A stretch of DNA of 61,959 nucleotides from Bacteroidales bacterium (GTDB taxonomy: Bacteria; Bacteroidota; Bacteroidia; Bacteroidales; UBA932). How positions within the stretch are numbered: position 1 is the stretch's first letter; the number at the start of each line of letters is the position of its first letter. The notes under the pieces are model-generated. The model made no database searches. It was not told the DNA's origin and was given only the letters and a program-made list of their open reading frames with translations. The position numbers were made by a program, and so were the translations under genes. This document shows, piece by piece, positions 8,858 to 17,305 of the stretch. The DNA lies in contig JAFZVU010000079.1 of the NCBI GenBank assembly GCA_017617655.1, positions 1-61,959 on the forward strand. The letters are read 5' to 3'.

Positions 8858-10036
8858 ATGATCAACGATTTTATCTACAACATTCCTGTGAAGGTGTATT
8901 TCGGCCGCGACCACCTTCACCATCTTGGTGATGAACTCAAACGTTTCGGCACTCGCGTGCTGATGACCTACGGCGGCGGCTCCATCAAACGCATGGGCCT
9001 CTATGATAAAGTAGTTAAAGAAATCAAGGCTGCCGGCCTGGAACTCTTCGAGCTTGACGGCATCGAGCCGAACCCGCGCATCGACTCTGTCCGCAAGGGC
9101 GCCCAGATGTGCAAGGACCATAAGATCGACGTGCTGCTTGCAGTCGGCGGCGGTTCTACCATCGACGCCACCAAATGGATTGCAGCAGGTGCCTGCGTAG
9201 ATTTCGACCCGTGGGATTTCCTCGACCTGTCGAAGCAGGCTCCCGTTGAGAAGGCTCTGCCCATCGTCGACATCCTGACTCTGTCGGCCACCGGTTCCGA
9301 GATGGACACCGCAGCCGTGATCAGCAATCCCGAGACCAAGGACAAGATTGGCCGCCTGGACCCTATGATCCTGCCGAAGGTGTCGTTCCTCAATCCTGAG
9401 AACACATTCACCGTAAGTCCTTATCAGACTGCCTGCGGTTCTTCTGACATCATGAGCCACATAATCGAGGTGTATTTCAATACCAGCGATGACATGTATA
9501 TGCTCGACACCTTCATGGAGGGAATGATGAAGACCGTCATCAAATACGCTCCCATTGCTATGAAAGAGCCTGACAACTACGAGGCCCGCGCCAATCTGAT
9601 GTGGACTTCTTCATGGGCCATCAACGGCTTCGTGACTTCCGGGAAGACTCACGAGTGGTCATGCCACCCCATGGAGCACGAGCTGTCGGCATTCTACGAC
9701 ATTACCCACGGCCACGGCCTTGCCATCCTCACCCCGAGGTGGCTCGAGTACTGCCTTGACGAGAGCAATGTCTACAAGTATGTGCAGTTCGGTGTGAACG
9801 TCTTCGGTATTGATCCGAAGTTGCCTGCCATGGACATAGCTCACAAGGCCATCGACGCTCTCGCAGACTTCTTCTTCAAGGATCTCGGTCTGAAGAGCAC
9901 CCTTCCCGAAGTCGGCATCGACGAGACAAACTTCGAGATCATGGCCGGCAAGTCTGTCTGCTTCGGCACCCTCTACGGCTTCAAACCGCTCAAGCAGCAA
10001 GATGTCGTCGAAATCTACAAGATGTGCATGAAGTAG
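8858..10036 (+). CDS. Iron-containing alcohol dehydrogenase (YqhD/butanol dehydrogenase type)
   Basis: A 392-residue group III alcohol dehydrogenase that reduces aldehydes to alcohols with NAD(P)H in the cytosol. The nucleotide-binding half has AVGGGSTIDATKWIAAG and TLSATGSEMDTAAVISN. The metal-binding half has GSSDIMSHIIEVYF and the histidine-rich HPMEHELSAFYDITHGHGLA, which supplies Asp and His ligands for Fe or Zn. Length and motifs fit the YqhD/BdhA branch. It is monocistronic: yqeY diverges upstream, and a long palindrome separates it from the convergent GH3 gene. A fermentative role in redox balance is likely. Confidence 0.93.
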   Translation: MINDFIYNIPVKVYFGRDHLHHLGDELKRFGTRVLMTYGGGSIKRMGLYDKVVKEIKAAGLELFELDGIEPNPRIDSVRKGAQMCKDHKIDVLLAVGGGSTIDATKWIAAGACVDFDPWDFLDLSKQAPVEKALPIVDILTLSATGSEMDTAAVISNPETKDKIGRLDPMILPKVSFLNPENTFTVSPYQTACGSSDIMSHIIEVYFNTSDDMYMLDTFMEGMMKTVIKYAPIAMKEPDNYEARANLMWTSSWAINGFVTSGKTHEWSCHPMEHELSAFYDITHGHGLAILTPRWLEYCLDESNVYKYVQFGVNVFGIDPKLPAMDIAHKAIDALADFFFKDLGLKSTLPEVGIDETNFEIMAGKSVCFGTLYGFKPLKQQDVVEIYKMCMK

Positions 10037-10058
10037 GTTTGAAGGACCTTTCAGCATA

Positions 10059-10155
10059 AACAGTCTGCCCTCCTGGCGGAGGGAAATTGCGTAGCGAATA
10101 TCATAGTCTATTCGCCGAGCAATTTGCCCGAGAGCCGCAAGGAGGGCAGGCTGTT
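10059..10155. terminator. Long imperfect palindrome between convergent genes, probable two-way terminator
   Basis: A nearly 100-bp inverted repeat: AACAGTCTGCCCTCCT at the left pairs with the complement AGGAGGGCAGGCTGTT at the right, and AAATTGC and CGAATA blocks pair further in. The centre is near 10105. It lies between the convergent alcohol dehydrogenase and GH3 genes. It is larger and less regular than a simple terminator and could be a single copy of a further palindromic repeat family. Confidence 0.6.
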
Positions 10156-10171
10156 CTTCTTTTGTCAGATA

Positions 10172-12142
10172 TTAGTAGCTCAGACCGGCGCCGCAGGGGA
10201 TGAGGGCGTAGCCTTCGGCTTCCATGAAGCTCGGCAGGTCTTCCTTGTTGGCCTCGACAGCCTCCTGAGAAGCAGGTAGGCCGAACGGCATCTTGCCGCA
10301 AGGATTGAACTTGCCGGTGACTACGTCCATAAGAGCCGGGAGGGTGGTTCCGAAGGTGGCGATCCATGTGGTGGCCGCATTGCCCTTCAGCTCATTGAGA
10401 ACCCAGGGACGGCTGCAGTTGACAACCACGCAGACAGGCTTGCGGCTGGCGATGTTGTTGATGTAGCGGACATCAATGTTGTTGCCGGAAAGCAGATTGC
10501 TGATAGCGACGTCGCCGGAAGCTCCACCGAGGAATCCGCCGCCGCGTCCTGCCATGCCCGGGAATACCCAGAATATCACGGCGTCAGCCTTGGCGGGACT
10601 GTCCACGAAAGTCACATCCCACTTGTTCTCGGGAACAGATACAGGAGCATGAGTGCCCGAAGCATCCACGCGCTCGACATACAGCTTGACACCCTTCTTC
10701 AGAGGCAGCATGGATGCATCGTTGCGCATAAGCACGATAGACTTGCGGAACGCAGTCTCAGCCATGTTGCGGAACTCCTCGCAGTTTGCGGTGGCCTCAG
10801 CCTTGTCAGGATCTACGTAAGGATTCTCAAAAAGACCGAGCTCGAACTTCTCGATGAGCAGCCTGGTCACGGCGGTATTGATCTGCTCGTCGGTGATCAT
10901 GCCGGCATCGTATGTGGCCTTGAGATTCTTGATGTCAGCTCCGCCTGAGAACAGGTCGGTACCGGCAGCGACAGCCTTGGCATATCTCTCCTGGTAAGTC
11001 AGATCCTCGACGCCCCAGGGCATATTGTTGATGGGGCCGGTGTCGGAATTGACGAGGCCCTTGAATCCCATCTTGTCCCTGAGGAGCTCGGTGAGCAGAC
11101 CGTAGTTGAAAGCAGAGCCCACTTCTTCATATTCAGTCTTATGAGGACGTGCGTAGTAAGGCATGATGCCCGATACGCCTGCATCGACGGCAGCCTGGAA
11201 CGGCTTGATGTGATAGTCGAAATTGCCGGCGGGGTAAACCAGATTCTTGCCGTAGCTGTAGTGCGAATCCCAACCCTTCATCTCAGGACCGCCGCCAGGG
11301 AAGTGCTTCATAGTCAGAGCGACTGACTGAGGGCCCATGGTCTCGCCCTGGAAGCCTTTGACAAGCTGAGTGGCTATGACAGACACCCTGTCGGCATCTT
11401 CGCCGAAGGTGCCCTCGATACGGCTCCAGCGGGGCTCGGTAGAGAGGTCGAGCTGGTACATATAGCCCTTGCGGATGCCGCAGGCAGCCCATTCGGCAGC
11501 TGCGCTTTTCGCGAACTGATAAATGAGCTCAGGGTCGTTGGTGGCGCCCAGTCCGAGGGTGCCGGGCCACTGTGTGAAATAGCTGTTGCCGACGTTGAGA
11601 CCGAGAGAATTGTCCACTGCGACATGGTTGCGCGGGTTGGAAGCGAAGATAGCGGGAATGCCGAGACGGCTGCCTTCGGCAACTTCCTGCACATTGTTGG
11701 CCCACTCTGCCATCAGCCTTGCGGGAGCATTGGCCCTGAGGATGAAGTGGCGCAGATGCCTCTCCATTATACCCTTGGTGGTGCCGGATACGTTGATCGA
11801 TTCGTCGGCAGCCTCGCCGGTAAAGTTGTTGCGGTTGGTCACCTGGTCGCGCTCGTTGAGCTCTGCTGTCCCCTGAGGTCCCATGTTGATCTGGGAGATG
11901 ATCATGAAGCCGACTTTCTCGTCGATGGTCATCTGGTTCAGAAGGTCAGCGGCGCGTTTTTCCGGGCTGAGCCTCCAGTCTTCATATTTGTCGAGCTTGC
12001 CGTTCTTGTTGAGGTCCTTGAACTGAAGGCCGCCCTTGGTTATGATCTGGGCGCTCCTTGCCCCGAGTTCGGGCTGTTCATATTTGTTCGTGCACGAGCA
12101 TATAGCTGCAGCGCACAGCAGAAGTGAGATTAGCTTTTTCAT
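10172..12142 (-). CDS. Glycoside hydrolase family 3 protein, lipoprotein
   Basis: A 656-residue GH3 enzyme with a lipobox (AAICSCTNK). Near the N-terminus is a calcium-binding-like loop, DLNKNGKLDKYEDW. The barrel carries the histidine motif TMKHFPGGGP and the nucleophile region LVNSDTGPINNMPWG (about D367). The second domain (IVLMRNDASMLPLKKG) is present, but the fibronectin-like third domain of many GH3 proteins is absent. It is the second gene of an operon, 43 bp after the GH130 gene, pointing to joint breakdown of one glycan, possibly a mannose- or glucose-containing oligosaccharide. The substrate is inference. Confidence 0.88.
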   Translation of the reverse strand: MKKLISLLLCAAAICSCTNKYEQPELGARSAQIITKGGLQFKDLNKNGKLDKYEDWRLSPEKRAADLLNQMTIDEKVGFMIISQINMGPQGTAELNERDQVTNRNNFTGEAADESINVSGTTKGIMERHLRHFILRANAPARLMAEWANNVQEVAEGSRLGIPAIFASNPRNHVAVDNSLGLNVGNSYFTQWPGTLGLGATNDPELIYQFAKSAAAEWAACGIRKGYMYQLDLSTEPRWSRIEGTFGEDADRVSVIATQLVKGFQGETMGPQSVALTMKHFPGGGPEMKGWDSHYSYGKNLVYPAGNFDYHIKPFQAAVDAGVSGIMPYYARPHKTEYEEVGSAFNYGLLTELLRDKMGFKGLVNSDTGPINNMPWGVEDLTYQERYAKAVAAGTDLFSGGADIKNLKATYDAGMITDEQINTAVTRLLIEKFELGLFENPYVDPDKAEATANCEEFRNMAETAFRKSIVLMRNDASMLPLKKGVKLYVERVDASGTHAPVSVPENKWDVTFVDSPAKADAVIFWVFPGMAGRGGGFLGGASGDVAISNLLSGNNIDVRYINNIASRKPVCVVVNCSRPWVLNELKGNAATTWIATFGTTLPALMDVVTGKFNPCGKMPFGLPASQEAVEANKEDLPSFMEAEGYALIPCGAGLSY

Positions 12143-12185
12143 ATAGGTTGAGAGTCTAGATTTTTAGCAAGATAGCAAAAAAAAA

Positions 12186-13313
12186 TTATTTCTGCTTGCA
12201 GACGGCGACGCCGACGAATGAGTCTGCGCATCCGTAATACAGATACCAGCGTCCCTTGAAGAAAGTAAGGCCCTCGATGAAGACCGTGCCGTCGGCATAC
12301 TGGCCGCTCTTCTCAAAGTCTTCAGTGGGGCGGAAGAAAGGAGTGTCGAGGCGCTCCAGCACCTGGTCGGGATGCTCCGCGTCGAAGAGGACCTGCCCCG
12401 CAGCGTAGGTTCCACCGGGGTAGCGGGTGTCTCCCTTCTCATCTTTGCGGTTCTTGCCATTGTAGAGCAGCAGGATGCCCTTGTCTGTCAGAATAGCCGG
12501 AGGGCCGCATTCCGTCAGGGCGCTGTCGAAGAAGCCTTCCCTCGGGAACAGGATGCCCTTGAGCTTACCTTCTTCGTCTATCTGCGGCGTCCAGTGTATG
12601 AGGTCTTCAGATTCGGCCAGGTTGACCATGTGTTCTCCCCAGTACATCAGGTACTTCCCACCGACTTTCGTTATCACCTGCCGTCCGTTCTTGAGGGTTG
12701 TGACTATAGAACCCGATTTGCTCTGGGTTTCGGCGAAGCGGCCGTCCCAGGCGTCGGCGAAAGCCGTTCCGTGCTTGGTCCAGTGCACCAGGTCTCGGGA
12801 GGTAGCTACACTCAGACGAGGCACCTTGCGGTTCCACGAAGTGTACATCATTATGTACAACCCGTCTTCGGTGACGGCGATGCGTGGGTCTTCGCAGCCG
12901 CCCGGCCAGTCGATATCCTTCCATCCGTCATCTGCAGGGTAGAGGACCGGTTCGGGCTGGATGTCCATGTGGAGGCCGTCTTTTGAATATGCCAGGCCCA
13001 GCCGGGAGGTGCGCTTGCCGATGCCGGTGGCGGAATTGTCCTCAGCACGGAATATTACCGCTATCCTGCCGTCGGCCACCACAGCCCCGGGATTGAAGGT
13101 GTCGCTTTCCATCCAGCCCACCGGCTCCTGCCTCATCGGGCAGTAGAACTTGATGTTTGGATCGGGGCTTATGACCGGATTGACACCCTCGGGGCGAACG
13201 AAGCCGCCGAGCGCCCAGTCCGGCAGCTCATCAACACCTTCCGAGCCGCGGCCCGCACACCCGGCCGCCATCAGAAGCAACGCCCCAGCCACAAAGTACA
13301 ACAGTCGTTTCAT
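12186..13313 (-). CDS. Glycoside hydrolase family 130-type mannoside phosphorylase/mannosidase, lipoprotein
   Basis: A 375-residue five-bladed propeller-type enzyme with a signal peptide and lipobox (LMAAGCAG). GH130 hallmarks are FNPGAVVADGRIAVIFRAED, GGCEDPRI and TECGPPAIL, with LLLYNGKNRKD and WYLYYGCADSFVGVA at the C-terminus. Family members phosphorolyse or hydrolyse beta-mannosides. The lipoprotein signal and the downstream GH3 gene suit periplasmic hydrolysis better than cytosolic phosphorolysis. It is first in the operon, and HigA lies 25 bp upstream on the same strand. Family assignment is good; activity is uncertain. Confidence 0.82.
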   Translation of the reverse strand: MKRLLYFVAGALLLMAAGCAGRGSEGVDELPDWALGGFVRPEGVNPVISPDPNIKFYCPMRQEPVGWMESDTFNPGAVVADGRIAVIFRAEDNSATGIGKRTSRLGLAYSKDGLHMDIQPEPVLYPADDGWKDIDWPGGCEDPRIAVTEDGLYIMMYTSWNRKVPRLSVATSRDLVHWTKHGTAFADAWDGRFAETQSKSGSIVTTLKNGRQVITKVGGKYLMYWGEHMVNLAESEDLIHWTPQIDEEGKLKGILFPREGFFDSALTECGPPAILTDKGILLLYNGKNRKDEKGDTRYPGGTYAAGQVLFDAEHPDQVLERLDTPFFRPTEDFEKSGQYADGTVFIEGLTFFKGRWYLYYGCADSFVGVAVCKQK

Positions 13314-13338
13314 AGTGAGTCTATACTGTTAAATTTAA

Positions 13339-13707
13339 TTATTGGATGCCGAGTACTACAGCTGGACTGATATCGAGCATTGTTGCCATCTTTCGTGCTT
13401 GTTTAAGAGTCGGCTCTGATTTTCCTGAGAGGATTTCACTAATCTTAGAAGGGCTGATTCCCAATTTTTCGGCAAGGGCATTCTGAGTCAGTCCCATCTC
13501 GTACATTCTCAGTTTCAGAACTCCGATTAGAGAGGGAGATTCTATTGGATAATGAACATCTTCGTAATCTGAGACAAGATTGGAGAGAAGAACTAATTCG
13601 ACGGCATTCTTGTCATCTTCAGGGGTGTCGTCATTTACTATCTTCAGCAATTCTTCTATGCGTTCCATCGCTGAATTGTATTGCATTTCGTTTTCAATCC
13701 TTGTCAT
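13339..13707 (-). CDS. higA: HigA-type antitoxin with XRE helix-turn-helix
   Basis: A 122-residue cytosolic antitoxin. The C-terminal half is an XRE domain (GLTQNALAEKLGISPSKIS, then EILSGKSEPTLKQARKMA). The acidic N-terminal half (EELLKIVNDDTPEDDKNAVELV) fits the HigA-2/MqsA-like layout. It begins 2 bp after the toxin stop, so the order is toxin then antitoxin as in HigBA modules. It should neutralise the toxin and repress the shared promoter. The AT-rich base composition contrasts with the neighbours and suggests horizontal gain. Confidence 0.88.
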   Translation of the reverse strand: MTRIENEMQYNSAMERIEELLKIVNDDTPEDDKNAVELVLLSNLVSDYEDVHYPIESPSLIGVLKLRMYEMGLTQNALAEKLGISPSKISEILSGKSEPTLKQARKMATMLDISPAVVLGIQ

Positions 13708-13709
13708 AG

Positions 13710-14006
13710 CTAAATACTTTTGATATCATCTATATCATCATATTCTTTATGCGTACCGATAAAACGGATATATACCATCTTTATTCTAAACAGAATCAGT
13801 GTTACGAGCCGATATTGATTCCCTCTAATATTGAACACTATCCTATTGCTCCCAACATAATCTGCTGAATTGAAAGTCTGTTTAACTTGTGCGAAGTTAT
13901 CCCATTCAGCATCACAAGCCTTCTTATACCACTCTTCAATTGCTACTTTCGCGTCTTGGTGAATAGCGTAGAATGTCACCAGTGTCTTTTTCGATACAAT
14001 TCTCAT
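13710..14006 (-). CDS. higB: HigB-type mRNA interferase toxin
   Basis: A 98-residue RelE/HigB-family toxin, expected to cut mRNA at the ribosome. The start at 14006 (MRIVSKKTLVTFYAIHQDA) fits the family; a longer frame begins at 14051. Typical HigB features are IEEWYKKACDAEWDNFAQVK, the strand SNRIVFNIRGNQYRLVTLI, and the C-terminal VYIRFIGTHKEYDDID, whose FIGTHxEYD run is the family signature. It is followed after 2 bp by the antitoxin. The AT-rich gap upstream presumably holds the promoter and an operator. Confidence 0.9.
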   Translation of the reverse strand: MRIVSKKTLVTFYAIHQDAKVAIEEWYKKACDAEWDNFAQVKQTFNSADYVGSNRIVFNIRGNQYRLVTLILFRIKMVYIRFIGTHKEYDDIDDIKSI

Positions 14007-14259
14007 CACCACGTACAGTTTTGCAAAGATACCATAAATTCTAAAAATCAAAAGATTTTTCTAAATATTATAATTTGGGAATATTTGAATCATCCTTTGA
14101 CCCCTAAACTACCAAATAACAGTTGATAGTAATGCTTCATAACGACAATTTCTCACAAATTGTCGCTACGTAGCATTATTGCAAAATTCAGAATTGGCAC
14201 AATCGTAAAATGTAATATTGAGATTGTGCTGGTGCAAATATGAAATAGCCGTTAAAGTT
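14007..14259. other. AT-rich intergenic stretch upstream of HigBA with an inverted repeat
   Basis: No coding potential was seen. At 14131-14177 there is an inverted repeat with about 21-bp arms (AATGCTTCATAACGACAATTT against a complement reading AATGCTACGTAGCGACAATTT) and a 5-nt loop, CTCAC. It could be the HigA operator, a terminator or a palindromic repeat. There is no T-run after either arm, so a simple terminator is less likely. Confidence 0.5.
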
Positions 14260-14379
14260 CTATTCGGAAGACGCCGCCTCCTCCTCGAAACTCTCCTTCA
14301 GCGGCACATCCGTCTGCCCGTAACAAGTCCCGACCGGCACATCAACCGAAGTATGGCGTATCAGGATGACTTCTATTAC
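14260..14379 (-). pseudogene. Remnant of a histidine-phosphatase gene (alpha-ribazole phosphatase/CobC-like N-terminus)
   Basis: Reading the minus strand from 14379 gives about 39 codons, VIEVILIRHTSVDVPVGTC then YGQTDVPLKESFEEEAA, ending at a TAG at 14260-14262. The RHTSVDVP...CYGQTDVPL run is the N-terminal catalytic segment of CobC-type phosphoglycerate-mutase-fold phosphatases, which remove the 5' phosphate from alpha-ribazole phosphate in cobamide synthesis. There is no ATG at the expected place (ATA instead) and the remaining 130 or so residues are gone. The fragment overlaps the 3' end of the GH2 gene, which looks like a deletion or insertion scar beside the HigBA island. Confidence 0.7.
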
Positions 14380-16691
14380 TTCGTCTGCAGGGTGAGTTTG
14401 GCGGTGGGGAGGGTGGATGTGACGGTGAGGTCGGCCTTGCCGCGCTTGCCGTTGTTGCGGACGACGATTATGGCGCGGCCCTTCCAGGTGGTGACGCGGG
14501 GTGAGGTGTAGGGCTCGAGGTCTTTCAGGTCGGCGCTTGCAGCTGCCAGCAGCTGGCCGGAGCCAGAGACTGCGACGTTACAAGCTACGGCGGCTTCGGG
14601 GCAGATGTTGCCGTCTCTGTCCAGCACTTCGACGGTGATGAACGAAAGGTCCTGTCCGTCAGGGGTCAGGATGGTCTTGTCGGCATGAAGCCTGAGTCTT
14701 GCGGGCGAGCCTGCGGTCTTCAGTTCCGCTGTCGCCCTGTTAGTCGTCGCACGCAGGGTTCCGGCCTTGTAGGGAACGGTGAAGACGGCTTTGTATTCAG
14801 TGTCTTCGCTGACTTCCTTTGTGCCGATAAGGTCGTTGTTCAGATAGAGGCTCACTTCCTTTGATTTGGTATATACTTCCACTTCCACCGGCTTGCCTTC
14901 CCAGCCCGGCCAGGTCCATGACTCCCAGGTGGGCCATACGCTCCAAGCCGTCGTCTTAATCTTGCCGTGGTATCCGTCAGGTTCCTTCACTGCCATATAG
15001 ATGGCCTCCCTGTTGTTCCAGAGCATGTCGCGGTAGTGGCTGATGGGCTTGCGCCAGCCGGTAATGTCCACGTCGCCGCAGTAAGCTCCGTGCCACTCGG
15101 GGATGCCGCCCTGCACATAATGCTCGCCGGCAGTCTCGCCCTCATAGTAGTTCCTTCCGATGCCGGACTCTCCGAGGTAGTCAAGACCGGTCCAGACTAT
15201 ATCTCCAACTATGTAAGGAAATGAAGTGACTGTCTTCCAGTTGCGGAAGGCGCTGCGCGGATAGCTCTCGGTCTGCCACATGACACGCTCGGGGTCGCGC
15301 TCATGGTCCGTGGCGTGCTTGTGTATCATATAGTTGTAGCCGACTACGTCCAGAACCTCGGCGTGCGGGTCGAAGTCCTCCCAGACTTCTCCGCCCCAGG
15401 CGCAGAGAGCCTCGGTGACGGGACGGCTGTCATCAACTTCCAGCACGGCTTTCTTGAGTTTCCTTGCAGTAGCCACAACCGACAGTTCGTTGCGCTCTAT
15501 CACCTCGTTGCCAAGGCTCCATGCTATCACCGACGGGCTGTTGCGGTCGCGAAGCACCATGGCCTGGATATCCTCTTTGTAGCAAGAGTCGATGAGGGTG
15601 GAGTAGTCGTAAGGATTCTTTGCGGTGCGCCAGCCGTCGAAAGCCTCGTCGATCACCAGCACTCCCAGTGAGTCGCAGGCCTGGATCAGCGCCCTTGAAG
15701 GCGGGTTGTGGCTGGTGCGGATGAGGTTGAAGCCTGCATCTTTCATCAGCTGCACCTTGCGGACTTCTGCTGCATCGAAAGCCATTGCGCCCAGCACTCC
15801 GTCGTCGCTGTGGATGCATGCGCCGTTGAGGTCAAGCTGCTGGCCGTTGAGCAGGAAGCCCTTCTTGGCGTCGAATTTTATCGAACGGATGCCGAATCTC
15901 TCGATATAGGTAGTATATGAATACCTCGTGAGGTCTTTAAGCGATATGCTGCTGTAGTAGAGGTGCGGGTTGCCGAGCGACCAGAGCTTGGGCCTGTCTA
16001 CGTAGAAGATTACTTCCACCGTCTTCGTCTCGCCGGGAGCGAAGGTTTCGTTGCGCTCGATGCCAGCCACAATGACGGTGGCTTTCCTTTCGATGGCCGA
16101 TTCATTGACGACGGTAACTTGCACCTTCACCATGGCCTGGTCTATGTCGACCTCGGGGGTGGTGATGTAGATGCCGTTCTCAGCGATGTGCAGGGCCGGC
16201 ATGGTCTGCAGCCGGACGTGACGGTAGATGCCGGAGCCGGAGTACCAGCGGCAGTTTGGCTGCTGACTGTTGTCCACCTTCACGATCACTTCGTTATCCT
16301 GCCCTTTGGCCTTGAGGAAGGAGGTGATGTCCACAGTGAACGGGGTATAGCCGTAGGCGTGCTGCCCGGCTTTCTGCCCGTTGATGAAGACTTCGGCCTT
16401 CTGGTATACTCCGTCGAAGTGGAGCTTCACTTTTTCTCCCTCCGGAGTCTTGAAGACCTTGCGGTATTCTCCCTTGCCGCCGGCGTACCAGCCGCCGCCC
16501 GTGCCTGTGGCGCCTGTCTTGGGAAGGGGCGCTGTGTAGATGTCCCAGTCATGAGGCAGGTCGACAGTCACTGACTGGCCGTTCTGGGTGAAGGTCCAGC
16601 CTTTGTCGAACAATTGATCGGTAGCTTGAGCGGCTGCGGCGTAAGATACGCAGAGCATCGCTGTCAGGATGATGGCTTTTATGGTTTTCAT
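14376..16691 (-). CDS. Glycoside hydrolase family 2 beta-galactosidase, secreted
   Basis: A 771-residue secreted enzyme with a signal peptide (MKTIKAIILTAMLCVSYAAAAQA). In order it has an N-terminal sugar-binding jelly roll (LPHDWDIY, GYTPFTVDITSFL), an immunoglobulin-like domain, and a TIM barrel with the acid/base in VIAWSLGNEVIERN (about E396) and the nucleophile in MWQTESYPRS (about E475). Extra beta domains follow (TILTPDGQDLSFITVEVLDRDG), as in DUF4982-type Bacteroidetes GH2 proteins. It is the third gene of an operon with a GH53 galactanase, so it probably trims galactooligosaccharides. It overlaps the preceding gene by 4 bp (ATGA). Confidence 0.93.
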   Translation of the reverse strand: MKTIKAIILTAMLCVSYAAAAQATDQLFDKGWTFTQNGQSVTVDLPHDWDIYTAPLPKTGATGTGGGWYAGGKGEYRKVFKTPEGEKVKLHFDGVYQKAEVFINGQKAGQHAYGYTPFTVDITSFLKAKGQDNEVIVKVDNSQQPNCRWYSGSGIYRHVRLQTMPALHIAENGIYITTPEVDIDQAMVKVQVTVVNESAIERKATVIVAGIERNETFAPGETKTVEVIFYVDRPKLWSLGNPHLYYSSISLKDLTRYSYTTYIERFGIRSIKFDAKKGFLLNGQQLDLNGACIHSDDGVLGAMAFDAAEVRKVQLMKDAGFNLIRTSHNPPSRALIQACDSLGVLVIDEAFDGWRTAKNPYDYSTLIDSCYKEDIQAMVLRDRNSPSVIAWSLGNEVIERNELSVVATARKLKKAVLEVDDSRPVTEALCAWGGEVWEDFDPHAEVLDVVGYNYMIHKHATDHERDPERVMWQTESYPRSAFRNWKTVTSFPYIVGDIVWTGLDYLGESGIGRNYYEGETAGEHYVQGGIPEWHGAYCGDVDITGWRKPISHYRDMLWNNREAIYMAVKEPDGYHGKIKTTAWSVWPTWESWTWPGWEGKPVEVEVYTKSKEVSLYLNNDLIGTKEVSEDTEYKAVFTVPYKAGTLRATTNRATAELKTAGSPARLRLHADKTILTPDGQDLSFITVEVLDRDGNICPEAAVACNVAVSGSGQLLAAASADLKDLEPYTSPRVTTWKGRAIIVVRNNGKRGKADLTVTSTLPTAKLTLQTK

Positions 16692-17296
16692 TGTTGCAGA
16701 TTATTGTCGTTGAATTCACTTATTTCTTCGAGAAGATTGTACAAGGTGTCCTGCCCCAGCACGTCGCGGGCCACGGCCTTGCTGATTTCGCCTTTTTCGT
16801 CGGCTTCGTAGTCGGCCTTCCACTCTGTGGCGAGGTATTCTTCCAACTTGGCGATATTGCCCTTCTGGGCTTCGAGAGCCTCAAGACCTTCCCTGGCCTG
16901 CCTGAAAGCTTTGGTGACTTCCCTGAGCCGTGCGCTCTGCTCTGCCACGCGGCTTTCGGCTGCGGTGAGGCTGGCAGCCTGCCCGGGCTCTTCCAGATAC
17001 ATCACTTCTTTGCCGTTGGCGATGGCGTATTCTATTTCGGAGCGGGTGCTGGAGCCGATGTAGCCTCCTACGTTGATGACGAAGATGGCGTCGGCCATGT
17101 CGATCTTGCGCTTGTGCATGTCGTCGAGCATCTCCTTGGTGCCCTCCGTCCAGACTTCCGCGTCGCCGGAGTGGCCGAAGAGGCCTACACTGATTACTAT
17201 GTTACCTTCGAGAGTCAGACGCTTCTGCGCCTCGTGGAACTGGTCTTTGAAACGCGTGCTGCCGCACAGGGTGATTACTTTGTATCGGCCGGTCAT
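16688..17296 (-). CDS. Nucleoside 2-deoxyribosyltransferase-like domain fused to DUF4298
   Basis: A 202-residue cytosolic protein of two parts. Residues 1 to about 100 (VITLCGSTRFKDQFHEAQK, ADAIFVINVGGYIGSSTRSE, EIEYAIANGKEVMYLE) match the nucleoside 2-deoxyribosyltransferase-like or DUF4406 fold, which handles nucleotides or acts in sensing. Residues from about 105 (SARLREVTKAFRQAREGLEA, KLEEYLATEWKADYEADEKG, DVLGQDTLYNLL) match DUF4298. The gene lies 9 bp after GH53 and overlaps GH2 by 4 bp, so it is co-translated with secreted galactan enzymes, an odd place for a nucleotide enzyme. Function unknown; the fusion is secure from the continuous frame. Confidence 0.75.
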   Translation of the reverse strand: MTGRYKVITLCGSTRFKDQFHEAQKRLTLEGNIVISVGLFGHSGDAEVWTEGTKEMLDDMHKRKIDMADAIFVINVGGYIGSSTRSEIEYAIANGKEVMYLEEPGQAASLTAAESRVAEQSARLREVTKAFRQAREGLEALEAQKGNIAKLEEYLATEWKADYEADEKGEISKAVARDVLGQDTLYNLLEEISEFNDNNLQQ

Positions 17297-17305
17297 ATAT
17301 TCTGG

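Noticed and set aside
14218..14511. Plus-strand frame of 97 codons
   Set aside because: It spans the cobC relic and the GH2 3' end in antisense and has no recognisable domain.
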